Positions 53,965 to 62,366 of a stretch of 64,000 nucleotides of DNA are shown here, one piece after another. Position 1 is the first letter of the stretch, and every line of letters begins with the position of its first letter. Source of the stretch: Nocardiopsis prasina DSM 43845. Its GTDB lineage: Bacteria; Actinomycetota; Actinomycetes; Streptosporangiales; Streptosporangiaceae. The notes under the pieces are model-generated. The model had not been told where the DNA came from and did no database searches. It worked only from the letters and a program-made list of their open reading frames with translations. Made by a program: the position numbers and the translations under genes. Where the stretch lies: contig NZ_ANAE01000128.1 of NCBI RefSeq assembly GCF_000341265.1, positions 1 to 64,000 on the forward strand, read 5' to 3'.

Positions 53965-54392
53965 CCGCTCCGCTCCGAGCGGGTTCCGCGCTCTGAGGCG
54001 CTCGCCCGGCAGTCCGTCCAGGTCCGCGAACGCCTGGACCAGCCGCCGGTCCCGAGCGCCTGCTTCCGGCAGGGGGCTCACCCGTCGGGCCCGTGAGTCG
54101 AGCGTGGACGCCCATCACCGCGTGCGCGTCGTGGTGGACCGCCCACGGGAGGGGCATGCTGAGGCCCGAGGTACGCCGCAGGCCGGGTGGTGCGCCGCCT
54201 TCTGGAGGAGGCCGGGGCCGACCCCGGTCCGGTCGGACTCCATGCGGGCCTGCTCGGACCGGCCCCGGTCCTCAACCGTCTGGGGGGCCGCTTCCCGGGC
54301 TCGTCCCCGGCTGGAACTGGTGGCCGAGGCGGCGCGCTGCCGTCACGAGGAGATCCGCCTGAGGGCCTCGAACACCGCCGTGCGGTGACGGA
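53965..54392. other. gene-poor region, possibly degenerate
   Basis: About 430 bases. One minus-strand stretch near 53980-54080 (RDRRLVQAFADLDGLPGERL) reads like protein but has no start or coherent extension, and a plus-strand stretch near 54185-54260 (VVRRLLEEAGADPGP) does the same. These look like remnants of a decayed gene; I assign no function. Confidence 0.35.
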
Positions 54393-54659
54393 TCAGCGGC
54401 GGGTGCCTGGCTCGTCTGCGCCGTGCTGACCAGCGTCGCCGCCGTCTCCGTCCAGGAACTCGGCCATCGGGGCCGTCTCACGGAGGAAACCGCGCAGGCC
54501 AAGGAAGTTGGCGAGGTACTCGCGGTGGTCGTCGCAGGCCACCCATACCTTGCGGCGGTCGGGGGTGTGCAGCTTGGGGTTGTTCCACACGAGCGCCCAC
54601 TCGGCGGCGGCACGGCAGCCCCTGCGCGAGCAGTGTGTGTCCGGTGCGGTATTACCCAA
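54393..54659 (-). CDS. small cysteine-containing actinobacterial protein, putative metal-binding
   Basis: TTG 54659 after GGGGA gives 88 residues; longer versions are implausible because they enter the sRNA locus. The core is CSRRGCRAAAEWALVWNNPK, then LHTPDRRKVWVACDDHREYL and FLGLRGFLRE, a small actinobacterial family with CxxxxC and CxxH pairs likely to hold zinc (sometimes misnamed acetone carboxylase). Function unknown. The tail after DGDGGDAG is low-complexity. Confidence 0.7.
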   Translation of the reverse strand: MGNTAPDTHCSRRGCRAAAEWALVWNNPKLHTPDRRKVWVACDDHREYLANFLGLRGFLRETAPMAEFLDGDGGDAGQHGADEPGTRR

Positions 54660-54735
54660 TGCTGGTCCCCAGGCGACAAAGCGGATTCGGTGGTCAAGCC
54701 CCGGCCACGGGCGGGTATTCACGCCGACCGGTGCG

Positions 54736-54847
54736 GACAAAAGGCGACGCCGGGTGGTTACGGGGGCAAACCACCCGGCGTCGCGCGCGATGTTTCGACG
54801 GGGGCTCGAAACATCGTCCCGCGCTTCGACGGGGGATCGAAGCGCTA
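54736..54847 (-). ncRNA. 6C-type small RNA with three C-loop hairpins
   Basis: Reading the minus strand, three consecutive hairpins each expose a run of five C in the loop. First: 9-bp stem at 54821-54845 (loop UCCCCCG). Second: 11-bp stem at 54788-54816 (loop GCCCCCG). Third: 16-bp stem at 54744-54784 (loop UGCCCCCGU) followed by CTTTTG, so it is also an intrinsic terminator. The stems covary while the loops are kept. This is the plan of the actinobacterial 6C RNA (two C-loop hairpins), of which the Mycobacterium tuberculosis member regulates mRNAs by its C-rich loops. Ends are approximate. Confidence 0.78.
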
Positions 54848-54852
54848 GACCC

Positions 54853-54884
54853 AATGTACACCGACGCCCCCCGGGGTACGTCAA
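54853..54884 (-). promoter_or_regulatory. promoter of the 6C-like sRNA
   Basis: On the minus strand TTGACG (54884-54879), 20 bp, then TACATT (54858-54853); a start near 54846 would place the first hairpin at the very 5' end of the RNA. The spacing is longer than the usual 17-18 bp. Confidence 0.5.
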
Positions 54885-55206
54885 GAGTGAGTTACGACGT
54901 TGTCTCGGGACAGTCCCGCCAGGGCCGGTCCTAAGTCCCAGGTCAGGACTTATCTGACACTTCGCCCACCCTTCCGATCCCGTTCGGCGGGCCCATTCCC
55001 TTGTCGGAACGCCTGTCACCTGGGCCAAGCCCGTCCCAACCGGGTCCAAAGTCCTCAGAAACAAACAGCAAAGCGCACCGATCCGTTCTCCGGAAAGGTT
55101 CCCGGAGTAAATCGAAGGGGCTGTGTGGCTGGCGGGGATTGAGGGGAGGCAGGGAACGGGGCCGGGTTCGCGCGGCCCCAGCCACCGACTACACAGGGGG
55201 TCACCC
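54885..55206. other. leader region of dodecin, with several inverted repeats
   Basis: No gene, but several palindromes: CGGGAC-A-GTCCCG at 54906-54918, TAAGTCC-N7-GGACTTA at 54932-54952, and a compound structure before dodecin in which GTGGCTG and CAGCCAC (about 55122 to 55185) enclose GGGGCC/GGCCCC. The first two may be operators, the last a leader hairpin. Confidence 0.4.
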
Positions 55207-55416
55207 ATGACCGGCCACACCTACCGCGTCACGGAAATCGTCGGAACCTCTCCCGAGGGCGTCGACCAGGCGATCCGCAACGGCATCCAGCGGGCCTCGG
55301 CCACGCTGCGCGGTCTCGACTGGTTCGAGGTCACCCAGGTCCGGGGCCACATCGAGGACGGCGATGTCGCCCACTTCCAGGTGGGCCTCAAGGTCGGGTT
55401 CCGTCTGGACGACTGA
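55207..55416 (+). CDS. dodecin, flavin-binding/storage protein
   Basis: ATG 55207, 69 residues, full family length. Pattern: TYRVTEIVGTSPEGVDQAIR, then GIQRASATLRGLDWFEVTQV with the flavin-stacking Trp, RGHIEDG and QVGLKVGFRLDD. Dodecins form hollow dodecamers that bind FMN, FAD or related flavins. It could buffer flavin for the many flavoenzymes of the region, but that is inference. Confidence 0.9.
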   Translation: MTGHTYRVTEIVGTSPEGVDQAIRNGIQRASATLRGLDWFEVTQVRGHIEDGDVAHFQVGLKVGFRLDD

Positions 55417-55456
55417 CCGCCCCGGCGTTCCGGCGTCACGGTTCGGAACGCGGTCC

Positions 55457-55482
55457 GGGCCGGGGCCCCGCGGCCCCGGCCC
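55457..55482. terminator. bidirectional hairpin terminator
   Basis: 11-bp stem GGGCCGGGGCC/GGCCCCGGCCC with a 4-base loop between the convergent dodecin gene and the next minus-strand gene. Confidence 0.75.
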
Positions 55483-55487
55483 CGCGC

Positions 55488-56279
55488 TCAGTCGTCCTCG
55501 GGTTCCGGGCCGCGCAGCACGTCGACGTGCACGTGGTCCAGGTGGCGCAGGATCTCGTTGTCGGGATCGGCCTCGTAGTGGCGCCACCCCATCGAGGGAT
55601 ACCGGGTGCTCCAGATCTTGTCGTCGAAGATGATCACGTCGATCTGGTAGTCGGGTGCGTGCGCGATCAGCCAGTGCGCCAGCAGCCACCCCTCCCGCCG
55701 GTTGTCCTCGTTGACCGGTCGGTAGAAGACGTCGAGCGCACGCCCCTCGTAGTGCGCGGAGCCCTCGCCGTGGCCGGTGTCGTACCCTCCGGCCACGAAC
55801 CCGCCGATCTGGGTGTCGGCGAAGTCGTTCTCGATCCCCGCCTTGAGGGTCTCGGTGCGCGGGGTCATTCCGGAGGGCCGCTCCTCCTCGAACTCGACCT
55901 CCTCACCCGAGTAGCGGCAGCTCATCGAGGGGCCCGCGTCGTCTTCCGGCCCGTTGACCAGCGCGTCCATGACCTCGTCGGGGATGTCGTCGACGTCCGG
56001 CCGAGAGATGGGCGCGTCGTCCCCCTGGGCGATCACGGCGGCGGCGGTGCTGGCCCGCTTGGCCTGGTCGCGGTCGAGCTTGACCTGCTCGTCTCCGGTC
56101 CACACCGAGCACTCCTGGCTCCACGGCGTGGCGGTGGGGAAGATCCGGCTCTGGTTGGCCACCACCCAACGGGTGCCGAGCACGGCGATCAGGGCCAGGA
56201 GGGTCAGGACCGCGATGGCCAGGACCAGTCCGTGCCATCGTCGGTGGACCCTGTCGGCCCCGGGAATTCTATGGGTCAT
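55488..56279 (-). CDS. membrane-anchored extracytoplasmic protein with a VanY/ARB_07466-like domain
   Basis: 263 residues: one N-terminal membrane helix (LVLAIAVLTLLALIAVLGTR), about 110 residues of linker, and a C-terminal domain with His/Asp motifs SAHYEGRALDVFYRPVNED and HLDHVHVDVLRG. These recall the zinc peptidase-like fold of VanY-type D-Ala-D-Ala carboxypeptidases, present in many actinobacterial secreted proteins. If active it may act on peptidoglycan. The degenerate spacing makes loss of activity possible. Confidence 0.65.
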   Translation of the reverse strand: MTHRIPGADRVHRRWHGLVLAIAVLTLLALIAVLGTRWVVANQSRIFPTATPWSQECSVWTGDEQVKLDRDQAKRASTAAAVIAQGDDAPISRPDVDDIPDEVMDALVNGPEDDAGPSMSCRYSGEEVEFEEERPSGMTPRTETLKAGIENDFADTQIGGFVAGGYDTGHGEGSAHYEGRALDVFYRPVNEDNRREGWLLAHWLIAHAPDYQIDVIIFDDKIWSTRYPSMGWRHYEADPDNEILRHLDHVHVDVLRGPEPEDD

Positions 56280-56463
56280 GGACTCCGCTCCTCCACGCCG
56301 GAGACGGGGGCGGCCCCCGCCGCCGTCGACGCCTCGGGCGCCGTGTCTGTCCGGCTACCTCGCACATTCCTCCGTATATGGGACGCGGCGGGAACAGCAC
56401 TCATTCCCGACAGTGACGCGGATCAAGCGGAAGCGGCCGTGACCGATGCGCGGGGCGGACGAT

Positions 56464-57189
56464 TCACCACACCGACCACAGGACCATGACGCCGCCCAGG
56501 AGCAGGGTCAACGCCCACACCCGGTCCATGGTCACGCCCTTCCAGCGCAGGGCGTGCACGCCGAGGAAGTCGTAGGCGATCAGCGCCGCCACCCCCGCCG
56601 CTCCGAGCATGGCCAACGAGTGCACCCCGGTGGCCGCGAGTCCGAGGAGGGTGGCGTCCCACAGGTTCCACACCCCCTCGGCGGCGTCCGCGGTTCCGGC
56701 CCCGAGGCTCACCCCGGTGGCCCCGGTGGCGTCACCGGCTCCGGTCGCCCCGTGCCCCGCGTGGCCGCCGCCCTCCACATGCGTGTGGTCGAGCTGCCCC
56801 GACAGCACCGGCATGAGCATGAGCCCCGCCCCGTGGGCCGAGGACATCAGGAAGGACCACGCGGTCAGCTGCCACAGCGACAGGCGCACGTCCCGCCAGT
56901 GGAAGTGTTGGCGCGAGAGCAGGATCACCAGCCCCAGCAGCACGATCACCCCGCCACCCAGGACCGGGAAGAGGACCGAGGCGGTGGCCGACCCCGTGAC
57001 GGTGATCGCCACCGCGGCGACGGCGACGCTGACCGCGTGCCCCGCGGCGATCGCGGGCAGGGCGGCCAGGACCTGGCGGCGACCGCCCTCCTGAAGTCCC
57101 CTGCTGACGGCGAGCAACCACCCCATGCCGGGGTGCAGCCCGTGGAAGGCGCCCAAGGCGACGAGAGTCCAGAGCTGAGCTGTGGTCAC
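56464..57189 (-). CDS. multi-pass membrane protein, NicO/RcnA-like
   Basis: GTG 57189, 241 residues with about six membrane segments. Near the N-terminus is the motif ALGAFHGLHPGMGWLLAVSR, with AIAAGHAVSVAVAAVAITVT further on. A His/Gly-rich loop of about 50 residues (HTHVEGGGHAGHGATGAGDA) lies between segments. The HGxxPG motif and His loop are reminiscent of nickel/cobalt efflux proteins of the NicO class, but the match is partial. A metal-related export role is inference. Confidence 0.55.
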   Translation of the reverse strand: MTTAQLWTLVALGAFHGLHPGMGWLLAVSRGLQEGGRRQVLAALPAIAAGHAVSVAVAAVAITVTGSATASVLFPVLGGGVIVLLGLVILLSRQHFHWRDVRLSLWQLTAWSFLMSSAHGAGLMLMPVLSGQLDHTHVEGGGHAGHGATGAGDATGATGVSLGAGTADAAEGVWNLWDATLLGLAATGVHSLAMLGAAGVAALIAYDFLGVHALRWKGVTMDRVWALTLLLGGVMVLWSVW

Positions 57190-57340
57190 CGCGTCAGATT
57201 CACACGCCCGCACGGGCGTGACAACGGCCCGTGGCCAACTGTCCGACTCCGGTCACCGTGCGTCGCCGGTGTTTGCCGCAAGCCCTCCAGGGGCATCACC
57301 GCGCCCCCCGGGACCGGCGTACCGAACCCGGGGGAGGAGG

Positions 57341-58888
57341 TCAGGGGCAGATGGAGCCGAGGTCGGTGGCCTCGGAGCCGACCTGACGGCCCGGGTCGGC
57401 GGGGGAGGGCTCGGCCAGACCGGTGTAGCGCTGCCACTCGGTCCGCTCGTCCTCCTCCCACTCCTCCCACTCCTCGGGGGTCGGGTCCTCGACGTCCTCG
57501 GGACGGTCACCGTCGGGGGAGGCGGAGGGCGCGTCGAGCGGCGCGTCGTCCGCCTCCTCGCTGACCGTGATCGCCTCCGCGACCAGCTCCTTGATCTCGT
57601 CCCAGTCCGGGTTGCCGGTGGACACCTGAGGCGGAGACAGCTGGAGGGCGCTCATGTCACCGTGGTCGGTGAGCTCGTCGGCCAGTTCGATGAAGGCGGG
57701 CACCTTCGACTGCGGGATGTCGGTGGTCAGAGTCCGCTTGGTGGCTCCGGCCAGCCGCCGGTAGCTGGTCAGGACCGTGGTCGGGTCGACCTGTTCCGCG
57801 ACGTACTTGACCAGGCAGCCCTGGCGGCCCATCCGCCCGTAGTCGTCGGAGCCGATCCGGGAGCGCCCGTACCAGAGCGCCTCGTGGCCGTCGAGGCGGC
57901 GAACGCCGGGCTCCAGCACCCCGCCGTGCACCCCGTAGGGGATGGGCTCCTCGATCCGCACCCGCACGCCGCCCACGGCGTCGATCAGGTCGCGGAAGCC
58001 CATCATGTCGACCATCGCGTAGTACTCGACCTCCAGGCCGAGGTTGTGCCCGATCACCTTCTTGAGGGTGTCGGCGGCGGGGTCGGCGACGATCGGGTTG
58101 AGGGCCAGCTCCTCGGGCTCCTCCGCGACGGTCTGGTACACGTCGTTGAGCAGCAGGTCGAATCCGTACGGCTCGGGGTAGCGGTCGGCGAGCGCGCTCC
58201 CCTCCGGGAAGCGCACGTTCTCCAGGTTGCGGGGGAGCCCCACCAGGACGGCGTCGCCGGTGTCGGTGTCCAGGCTAGCCACCATCATGGTGTCCGTGCG
58301 CACGCCGTAGCGGTTGTCGGCGGAGTCCGCCCCGATCAGCAGGACGTTGACCCGGTCCGCGCCGTACCACGGGTCGGCGGCGTCGTGCGGCGGCAGGTCG
58401 TCGCGCTCGGGGGCGTCGAAGACCTGCCCCAGCGTCTCGTAGGCCGTGTAGCCGCCGTGGAGCGCCCAGGCCGCCGGTGCTCCGACCGTCAGGCACAGAA
58501 GCAGGACCACGACGCCACCGAGCAGGCGCTGGCCGAAACGCGCCCCCTCGGGACGGGTGATGGCCCACGAGTGCACGATCACGGTCAGCCACAGCACGGC
58601 GACCACGAACACGGCGCCCATCACGCCCAGCAGCCAGCGGTCCTGCACGGCCATGCCGGCCAGCACGGTCATCGTGCCCGCCTCGTGTGTGCCGATCCAG
58701 ACCAGCCCGAGGACCAGGGCCGAGACCCCCACGAGGTAGGCGCCGAGGATCACGGTCCCGGCGAGCCGGCGCCTCATGCGCAGGTGCGCCGCACCGGGGA
58801 GGGGAAGCGACGCGGCGGTCCACAGCAGCGCCCCTCCCGTGCTCGGGCGCGTGGGCGCCTTGTCCCGCCGCTCGTCCTCCGCTGCCAC
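57341..58888 (-). CDS. LytR-CpsA-Psr (LCP) family protein
   Basis: 515 residues. Four membrane segments in the first 150 residues, then the LCP catalytic domain outside: VNVLLIGADSADN, RTDTMMVASLDTDTGDAVLV, GLPRNLENVRFPEGS, VEYYAMVDMMGFRDLIDAVG, and ALWYGRSRIGSDDYGRMGRQ with the arginines that contact the polyprenyl pyrophosphate. LCP enzymes attach teichoic acids or other glycopolymers to peptidoglycan. The C-terminus is a long acidic tail (about 60 residues), unusual for the family. Confidence 0.87.
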   Translation of the reverse strand: MAAEDERRDKAPTRPSTGGALLWTAASLPLPGAAHLRMRRRLAGTVILGAYLVGVSALVLGLVWIGTHEAGTMTVLAGMAVQDRWLLGVMGAVFVVAVLWLTVIVHSWAITRPEGARFGQRLLGGVVVLLLCLTVGAPAAWALHGGYTAYETLGQVFDAPERDDLPPHDAADPWYGADRVNVLLIGADSADNRYGVRTDTMMVASLDTDTGDAVLVGLPRNLENVRFPEGSALADRYPEPYGFDLLLNDVYQTVAEEPEELALNPIVADPAADTLKKVIGHNLGLEVEYYAMVDMMGFRDLIDAVGGVRVRIEEPIPYGVHGGVLEPGVRRLDGHEALWYGRSRIGSDDYGRMGRQGCLVKYVAEQVDPTTVLTSYRRLAGATKRTLTTDIPQSKVPAFIELADELTDHGDMSALQLSPPQVSTGNPDWDEIKELVAEAITVSEEADDAPLDAPSASPDGDRPEDVEDPTPEEWEEWEEDERTEWQRYTGLAEPSPADPGRQVGSEATDLGSICP

Positions 58889-59352
58889 CAGCGATTCCTC
58901 TCAAGCCGCGGGGCGATCACGGCCGCCCCGTTTCTCCGGTTTTGATCGTTCGCGCCACGTTCGCCGTGTGGCGGTCACTTTCTGTTGTTATGCCCTTTCC
59001 CAGGTGCGTGCACGGGGGCGGCCCGCCGGTCGTCCCGCGCCGTGCGCGGTGCGTGCCCTCGGTGGCGTGCCCTCGGCGGGTGTCGCTCGGGCCCGTGTCA
59101 TCAGTGTGGCGCTTTGTCGGGGTTGTGTGCACAGCGGCCACCTCATAAGGGGTGTTCTATACAAGTCTGTTATGTGGTCGAGAGATGCCTGTTGGGGCAT
59201 TGGGCGGCGCTGTCCAGCCGGTCAAAGGGGTGAATCAACCGATTTCTTTGGCGATCAGTAGTGAAGCGGCTCCACAACTGCGATGATCTGGCCGGAGGAG
59301 GGGGCGCCGTCCGGGGGTAAGGGCGGCGTCATGGGAACGAAAGGCAACCATC
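58889..59352. other. divergent intergenic region
   Basis: About 460 bases between the LCP gene (minus) and the Lrp gene (plus). Composition becomes AT-richer after 59140 (TATACAAGT near 59158), which probably marks the Lrp promoter. No gene, repeat or hairpin stands out. Confidence 0.4.
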
Positions 59353-60261
59353 GTGCTCGATGCGGTTGACGCCGCGCTCATGCGGGCGTTGCAGGGGGAC
59401 GGCAGAGCGACGTTCCAGGCCCTGGCGGACGGGGTGGGGCTGTCCAGGACGGCGGTTCGCGCCAGAGTGCGCCAGTTGGTGCAGTCGGGGGCGATCAGGA
59501 TCGTCGGAGTGTTGCACGCCGGCGTGGTGGGAATGGAGGTCCTCGGTCACGTGTCGTTCCGCGTCAGCGGGCCGGTCGGTCCGATGCTCGACGCGTTGGG
59601 GGAACGCGAGGCCGTGACCTTCGCCGCGCAGGCCGCCGGGAGGTTCCCGGCCGTCGCGCAGGTCAGGGTGGCCGACGACGCGGCCCTGACCAAGGAGCTC
59701 GCCGACCTGCGCTCGCTGCCGGGTGTGGACGGCGCGGAGGTCTTCCGTGCCAACGCCGTGTACAAGGACGCTCACAGCAGTGTGCGTGAACTGCGCGAGA
59801 TCGAGTTGGACGCGCTGGACTGGCGTCTGGTGCGCAGACTGCTCAAGGACGGACGGGCCTCGTACGCGGACCTGGCCCGACAGGTGGGGCTGTCGCAGGC
59901 GGCGGCCCGCTCCCGGGTGGTACGCCTGCTCAACTCGGGGGTGGTCCACGTGACCGCGCTGGTGGAGCCGTCGGCCGTGGGCGCCAATGAACAGATCGGC
60001 TTCGGACTGCGTTGCCGGGGCGACGCGGACGCGCTGGGCACCGCCATGGCCAACATGGGACGGATCTCGTTCCTGGCCAGCGGCTTCGGTCGCTACGACG
60101 TGATCGGGACCCTCACCGCGCCGGACCGGTGCCAGCTGGTGGAGGCTCTGGAACGGATCCGGGCCACCGCGGGGGTCGGGCACGTGGAGACGTGGGACCA
60201 CCTCCAGGTGCGCAAGGAGCGCCGGGGCGGTGAGCGCACGCTGGGCTGGGTACCCGGCTGA
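59353..60261 (+). CDS. Lrp/AsnC-family regulator with two tandem Lrp units
   Basis: GTG 59353 behind GAAAGG; 302 residues, twice the usual length. Two winged-helix units are visible: residues 1-50 (LQGDGRATFQALADGVGLSR) and 150-200 (LLKDGRASYADLARQVGLSQ), each followed by a RAM-like effector domain. Double AsnC proteins occur in actinomycetes. The effector is likely an amino acid. It is followed after 66 bp by the folP-like gene. Confidence 0.87.
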   Translation: MLDAVDAALMRALQGDGRATFQALADGVGLSRTAVRARVRQLVQSGAIRIVGVLHAGVVGMEVLGHVSFRVSGPVGPMLDALGEREAVTFAAQAAGRFPAVAQVRVADDAALTKELADLRSLPGVDGAEVFRANAVYKDAHSSVRELREIELDALDWRLVRRLLKDGRASYADLARQVGLSQAAARSRVVRLLNSGVVHVTALVEPSAVGANEQIGFGLRCRGDADALGTAMANMGRISFLASGFGRYDVIGTLTAPDRCQLVEALERIRATAGVGHVETWDHLQVRKERRGGERTLGWVPG

Positions 60262-60327
60262 TCCGGGCCGACCACGGCGGGTCGGGGCGGGTGACCGTCC
60301 GCCCCGCCCGTACCCCAGGATGGAGTC

Positions 60328-61233
60328 ATGGTGACGCACGGTCCGCAGACGCCGGAGACAGCAGCCAAGCGTGAGACCGGGACCCGGCGCCCGGTGGCGC
60401 ACGGCCCCGGGGCCCTGCGGTTGCGCGGGCGGACCTTCGCGGGCCGGCGCTTCGCGGTGATGGGTGTGATCAACCGAACCCCCGACTCCTTCTACGACCG
60501 GGGTGCCACCTACGCCCTGGAGGCCGCGCTGGCCTCCGCGGACCACGCCGTGGCGGCGGGGGTCGACATCATCGACGTCGGCGGGGTGAAGGCCGGGTAC
60601 GGGGCGCACGTGGACGAGGCCGAGGAGGTCCGCCGCACCGTGCCGTTCGTGCGCGAGCTGCGGTCTCGCCACCCCGCCGTGGTGATTTCGGTGGACACCT
60701 GGCGGGCCGGGGTGGGCCGGGCCTGCGCCGAGGCCGGGGCGGACATGATCAATGACACCTGGGCGGGGGCCGACCCGGACCTGGCCCGGGTGGCGGCCGA
60801 GTTCGGCACCGGTCTGGTGTGCAGCCACAGCGGGGGGCTGGCCCCCCGCACCGACCCCCACCGCGTGCGTTACGACGACGTGGTCGCGGACGTGGTGTCC
60901 GGGGTGTGTGAGCTGGCCGAGCGCGCGGTGTCGGTGGGGGTGCGCCCGGACGGGGTGATGATCGACCCCACGCACGACTTCGGCAAGAACACCTACCACT
61001 CGCTCGAACTCACCCGTCGTCTGGGCGAGCTGGCGGCCACCGGCTGGCCCGTGCTGGTGGCGGTCTCCAACAAGGACTTCGTGGGGGAGACCCTCGGTGC
61101 CGGCCTGACCCAGCGCGGTGATGGGACCCTGGCCGCCCTGGCTGTGTCCGCGCGCGAGGGCGCCCGGGTCTTCCGGGTCCACGACGTCGCCGCCGCCCGT
61201 GCGGCTCTGGACGTGGTCGCGTCGGTCGTCTGA
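60328..61233 (+). CDS. dihydropteroate synthase-like protein (FolP2 type)
   Basis: 301 residues with a 40-residue basic N-terminal extension. The DHPS fold is clear: FAVMGVINRTPDSFYDRGAT, DIIDVGGVKAGYG, VVISVDTWRAGVG and ADMINDTW. Compared with true FolP the first motif reads NRTPDSFYD instead of NVTPDSFSD, the form of actinobacterial FolP2, which in mycobacteria is reported not to be a functional DHPS. Its real substrate is uncertain. Confidence 0.83.
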   Translation: MVTHGPQTPETAAKRETGTRRPVAHGPGALRLRGRTFAGRRFAVMGVINRTPDSFYDRGATYALEAALASADHAVAAGVDIIDVGGVKAGYGAHVDEAEEVRRTVPFVRELRSRHPAVVISVDTWRAGVGRACAEAGADMINDTWAGADPDLARVAAEFGTGLVCSHSGGLAPRTDPHRVRYDDVVADVVSGVCELAERAVSVGVRPDGVMIDPTHDFGKNTYHSLELTRRLGELAATGWPVLVAVSNKDFVGETLGAGLTQRGDGTLAALAVSAREGARVFRVHDVAAARAALDVVASVV

Positions 61234-61385
61234 GGTTGCGCTGGTCGCGTCTGCCAGGCAGGGGACACCGAAGGTGATCGGACGGACACGGGTATCCCGC
61301 TCAGATGTAACCATCGGTAGCATTTTTACGTGTTTCAGGCTCGCACGCCTTGCGTCACGTTTAAGTTACCCGCGAGTATAGAAGG

Positions 61386-61403
61386 GGTCGGTCCGAACCG
61401 ACC
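61386..61403. promoter_or_regulatory. inverted repeat upstream of the RraA-like gene
   Basis: GGTCGGT-CCGA-ACCGACC, 7-bp arms, 31 bp before the GTG start; a possible operator. Confidence 0.4.
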
Positions 61404-61433
61404 GCACCGGGCGCGGGTGTAATGGAGGCTGAC

Positions 61434-62207
61434 GTGGCGCTTGCGAAGACGTTGACGGCTGTGGGAACGGTGGCCTTGGCACGCTGCGGGGGGCGTCCCT
61501 TCGGGACCCACCTCTTCTCCGTCTGGCCGGGGGCCGGGTTCGCCGCGAGTGCCTTCCCCGTCCGCTGCGCGCCGGGGGACAACCTCGCGCTGCACGTCGC
61601 GATCGCCCAGGCCCCGCCGGGCTCCTCCCTGGTGGTGGACGTCTCCGGGGAGTCCGAGTACGGCTACGTGGACGAGATCCTCGCCGTGGCCGCCCGAACC
61701 CGGGGCGTGGCCGGGATCGTCCTGGACGGCTGCGTGCGCGACATCGCCGCCATCGCCCGTTGTGAGCTGCCGGTCTTCGGCGCCGGGGTGGCGGTCCGCG
61801 AGGCGGGGCACGATGCGGGCGGCTCCGTGGGACAGCAGGTGTTCATGGACGCCAGCGGTCCCGCGCCGCTGCCGGTCCGGCGAGGGGACTGGATCGTGGC
61901 CGACGACGACGGGGTGGTCTGCCTCCCGCGCGGCCAGGTGAGCACGATCATCGCGGAGACCATGGACAGCGTCTCCCGTGACCGGGAGCTCATCGACGCG
62001 GTCTGTGCGGGGGAGAGCACCCTCGACCTCCTCGACCTCGACCCGTCCAGGGTGACGGGCTGGGAGGGGGCCGCGGACCGGGGTGCCCGGCGCGGTCGGC
62101 CGAGGTCGATCGGATCGCGGCGCGAGGGGCGCGCGGTGCCGGAGGGGCACGCCCGCCCCAGGCTCGGCCCGCGCTCGGCGGTGAGCGACGTCCACGGCGG
62201 AGACTGA
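61434..62207 (+). CDS. RraA/HMG-aldolase-like protein
   Basis: GTG 61434 has GGAGG at five bases; the upstream ATG 61422 contains part of that site, so GTG is preferred (257 residues). RraA-fold signatures: GSSLVVDVSGESEYGYVDEI, VAGIVLDGCVRDIAAIARCE, and VRRGDWIVADDDGVVCLPRG. Members are either RNase E inhibitors or 4-hydroxy-4-methyl-2-oxoglutarate/oxaloacetate aldolases; the metal-binding D-G-VRD pattern favours the aldolase type. About 50 basic residues at the C-terminus are extra. Confidence 0.75.
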   Translation: MALAKTLTAVGTVALARCGGRPFGTHLFSVWPGAGFAASAFPVRCAPGDNLALHVAIAQAPPGSSLVVDVSGESEYGYVDEILAVAARTRGVAGIVLDGCVRDIAAIARCELPVFGAGVAVREAGHDAGGSVGQQVFMDASGPAPLPVRRGDWIVADDDGVVCLPRGQVSTIIAETMDSVSRDRELIDAVCAGESTLDLLDLDPSRVTGWEGAADRGARRGRPRSIGSRREGRAVPEGHARPRLGPRSAVSDVHGGD

Positions 62208-62300
62208 CCCGGCGCGGCCCCGGGGCGACACGACTGGCGACCGCGGAACGATCGGGGAGCCGGGGGAGCCGGGGCGGGCTGACCACACGGCGCTCGACCC

Positions 62301-62353
62301 GAACACGGGAGGGGGCCCGGAACCAGCAGTGGTCCGGGCCCCCTCCCGTGTTC
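62301..62353. terminator. bidirectional terminator with long stem
   Basis: Perfect 21-bp stem from GAACACGGGAGGGGGCCCGG (62301 on) to its complement ending at 62353, 11-base loop, between convergent genes. Confidence 0.85.
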
Positions 62354-62366
62354 GTCCCCGGGTGAC

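Noticed and set aside
54788-54845. Plus-strand hairpins with G-rich loops as a regulatory element of dodecin
   Set aside because: The T run after the third hairpin and the promoter-like sequence both point to the minus strand, which matches 6C RNA; dodecin is 360 bp away.
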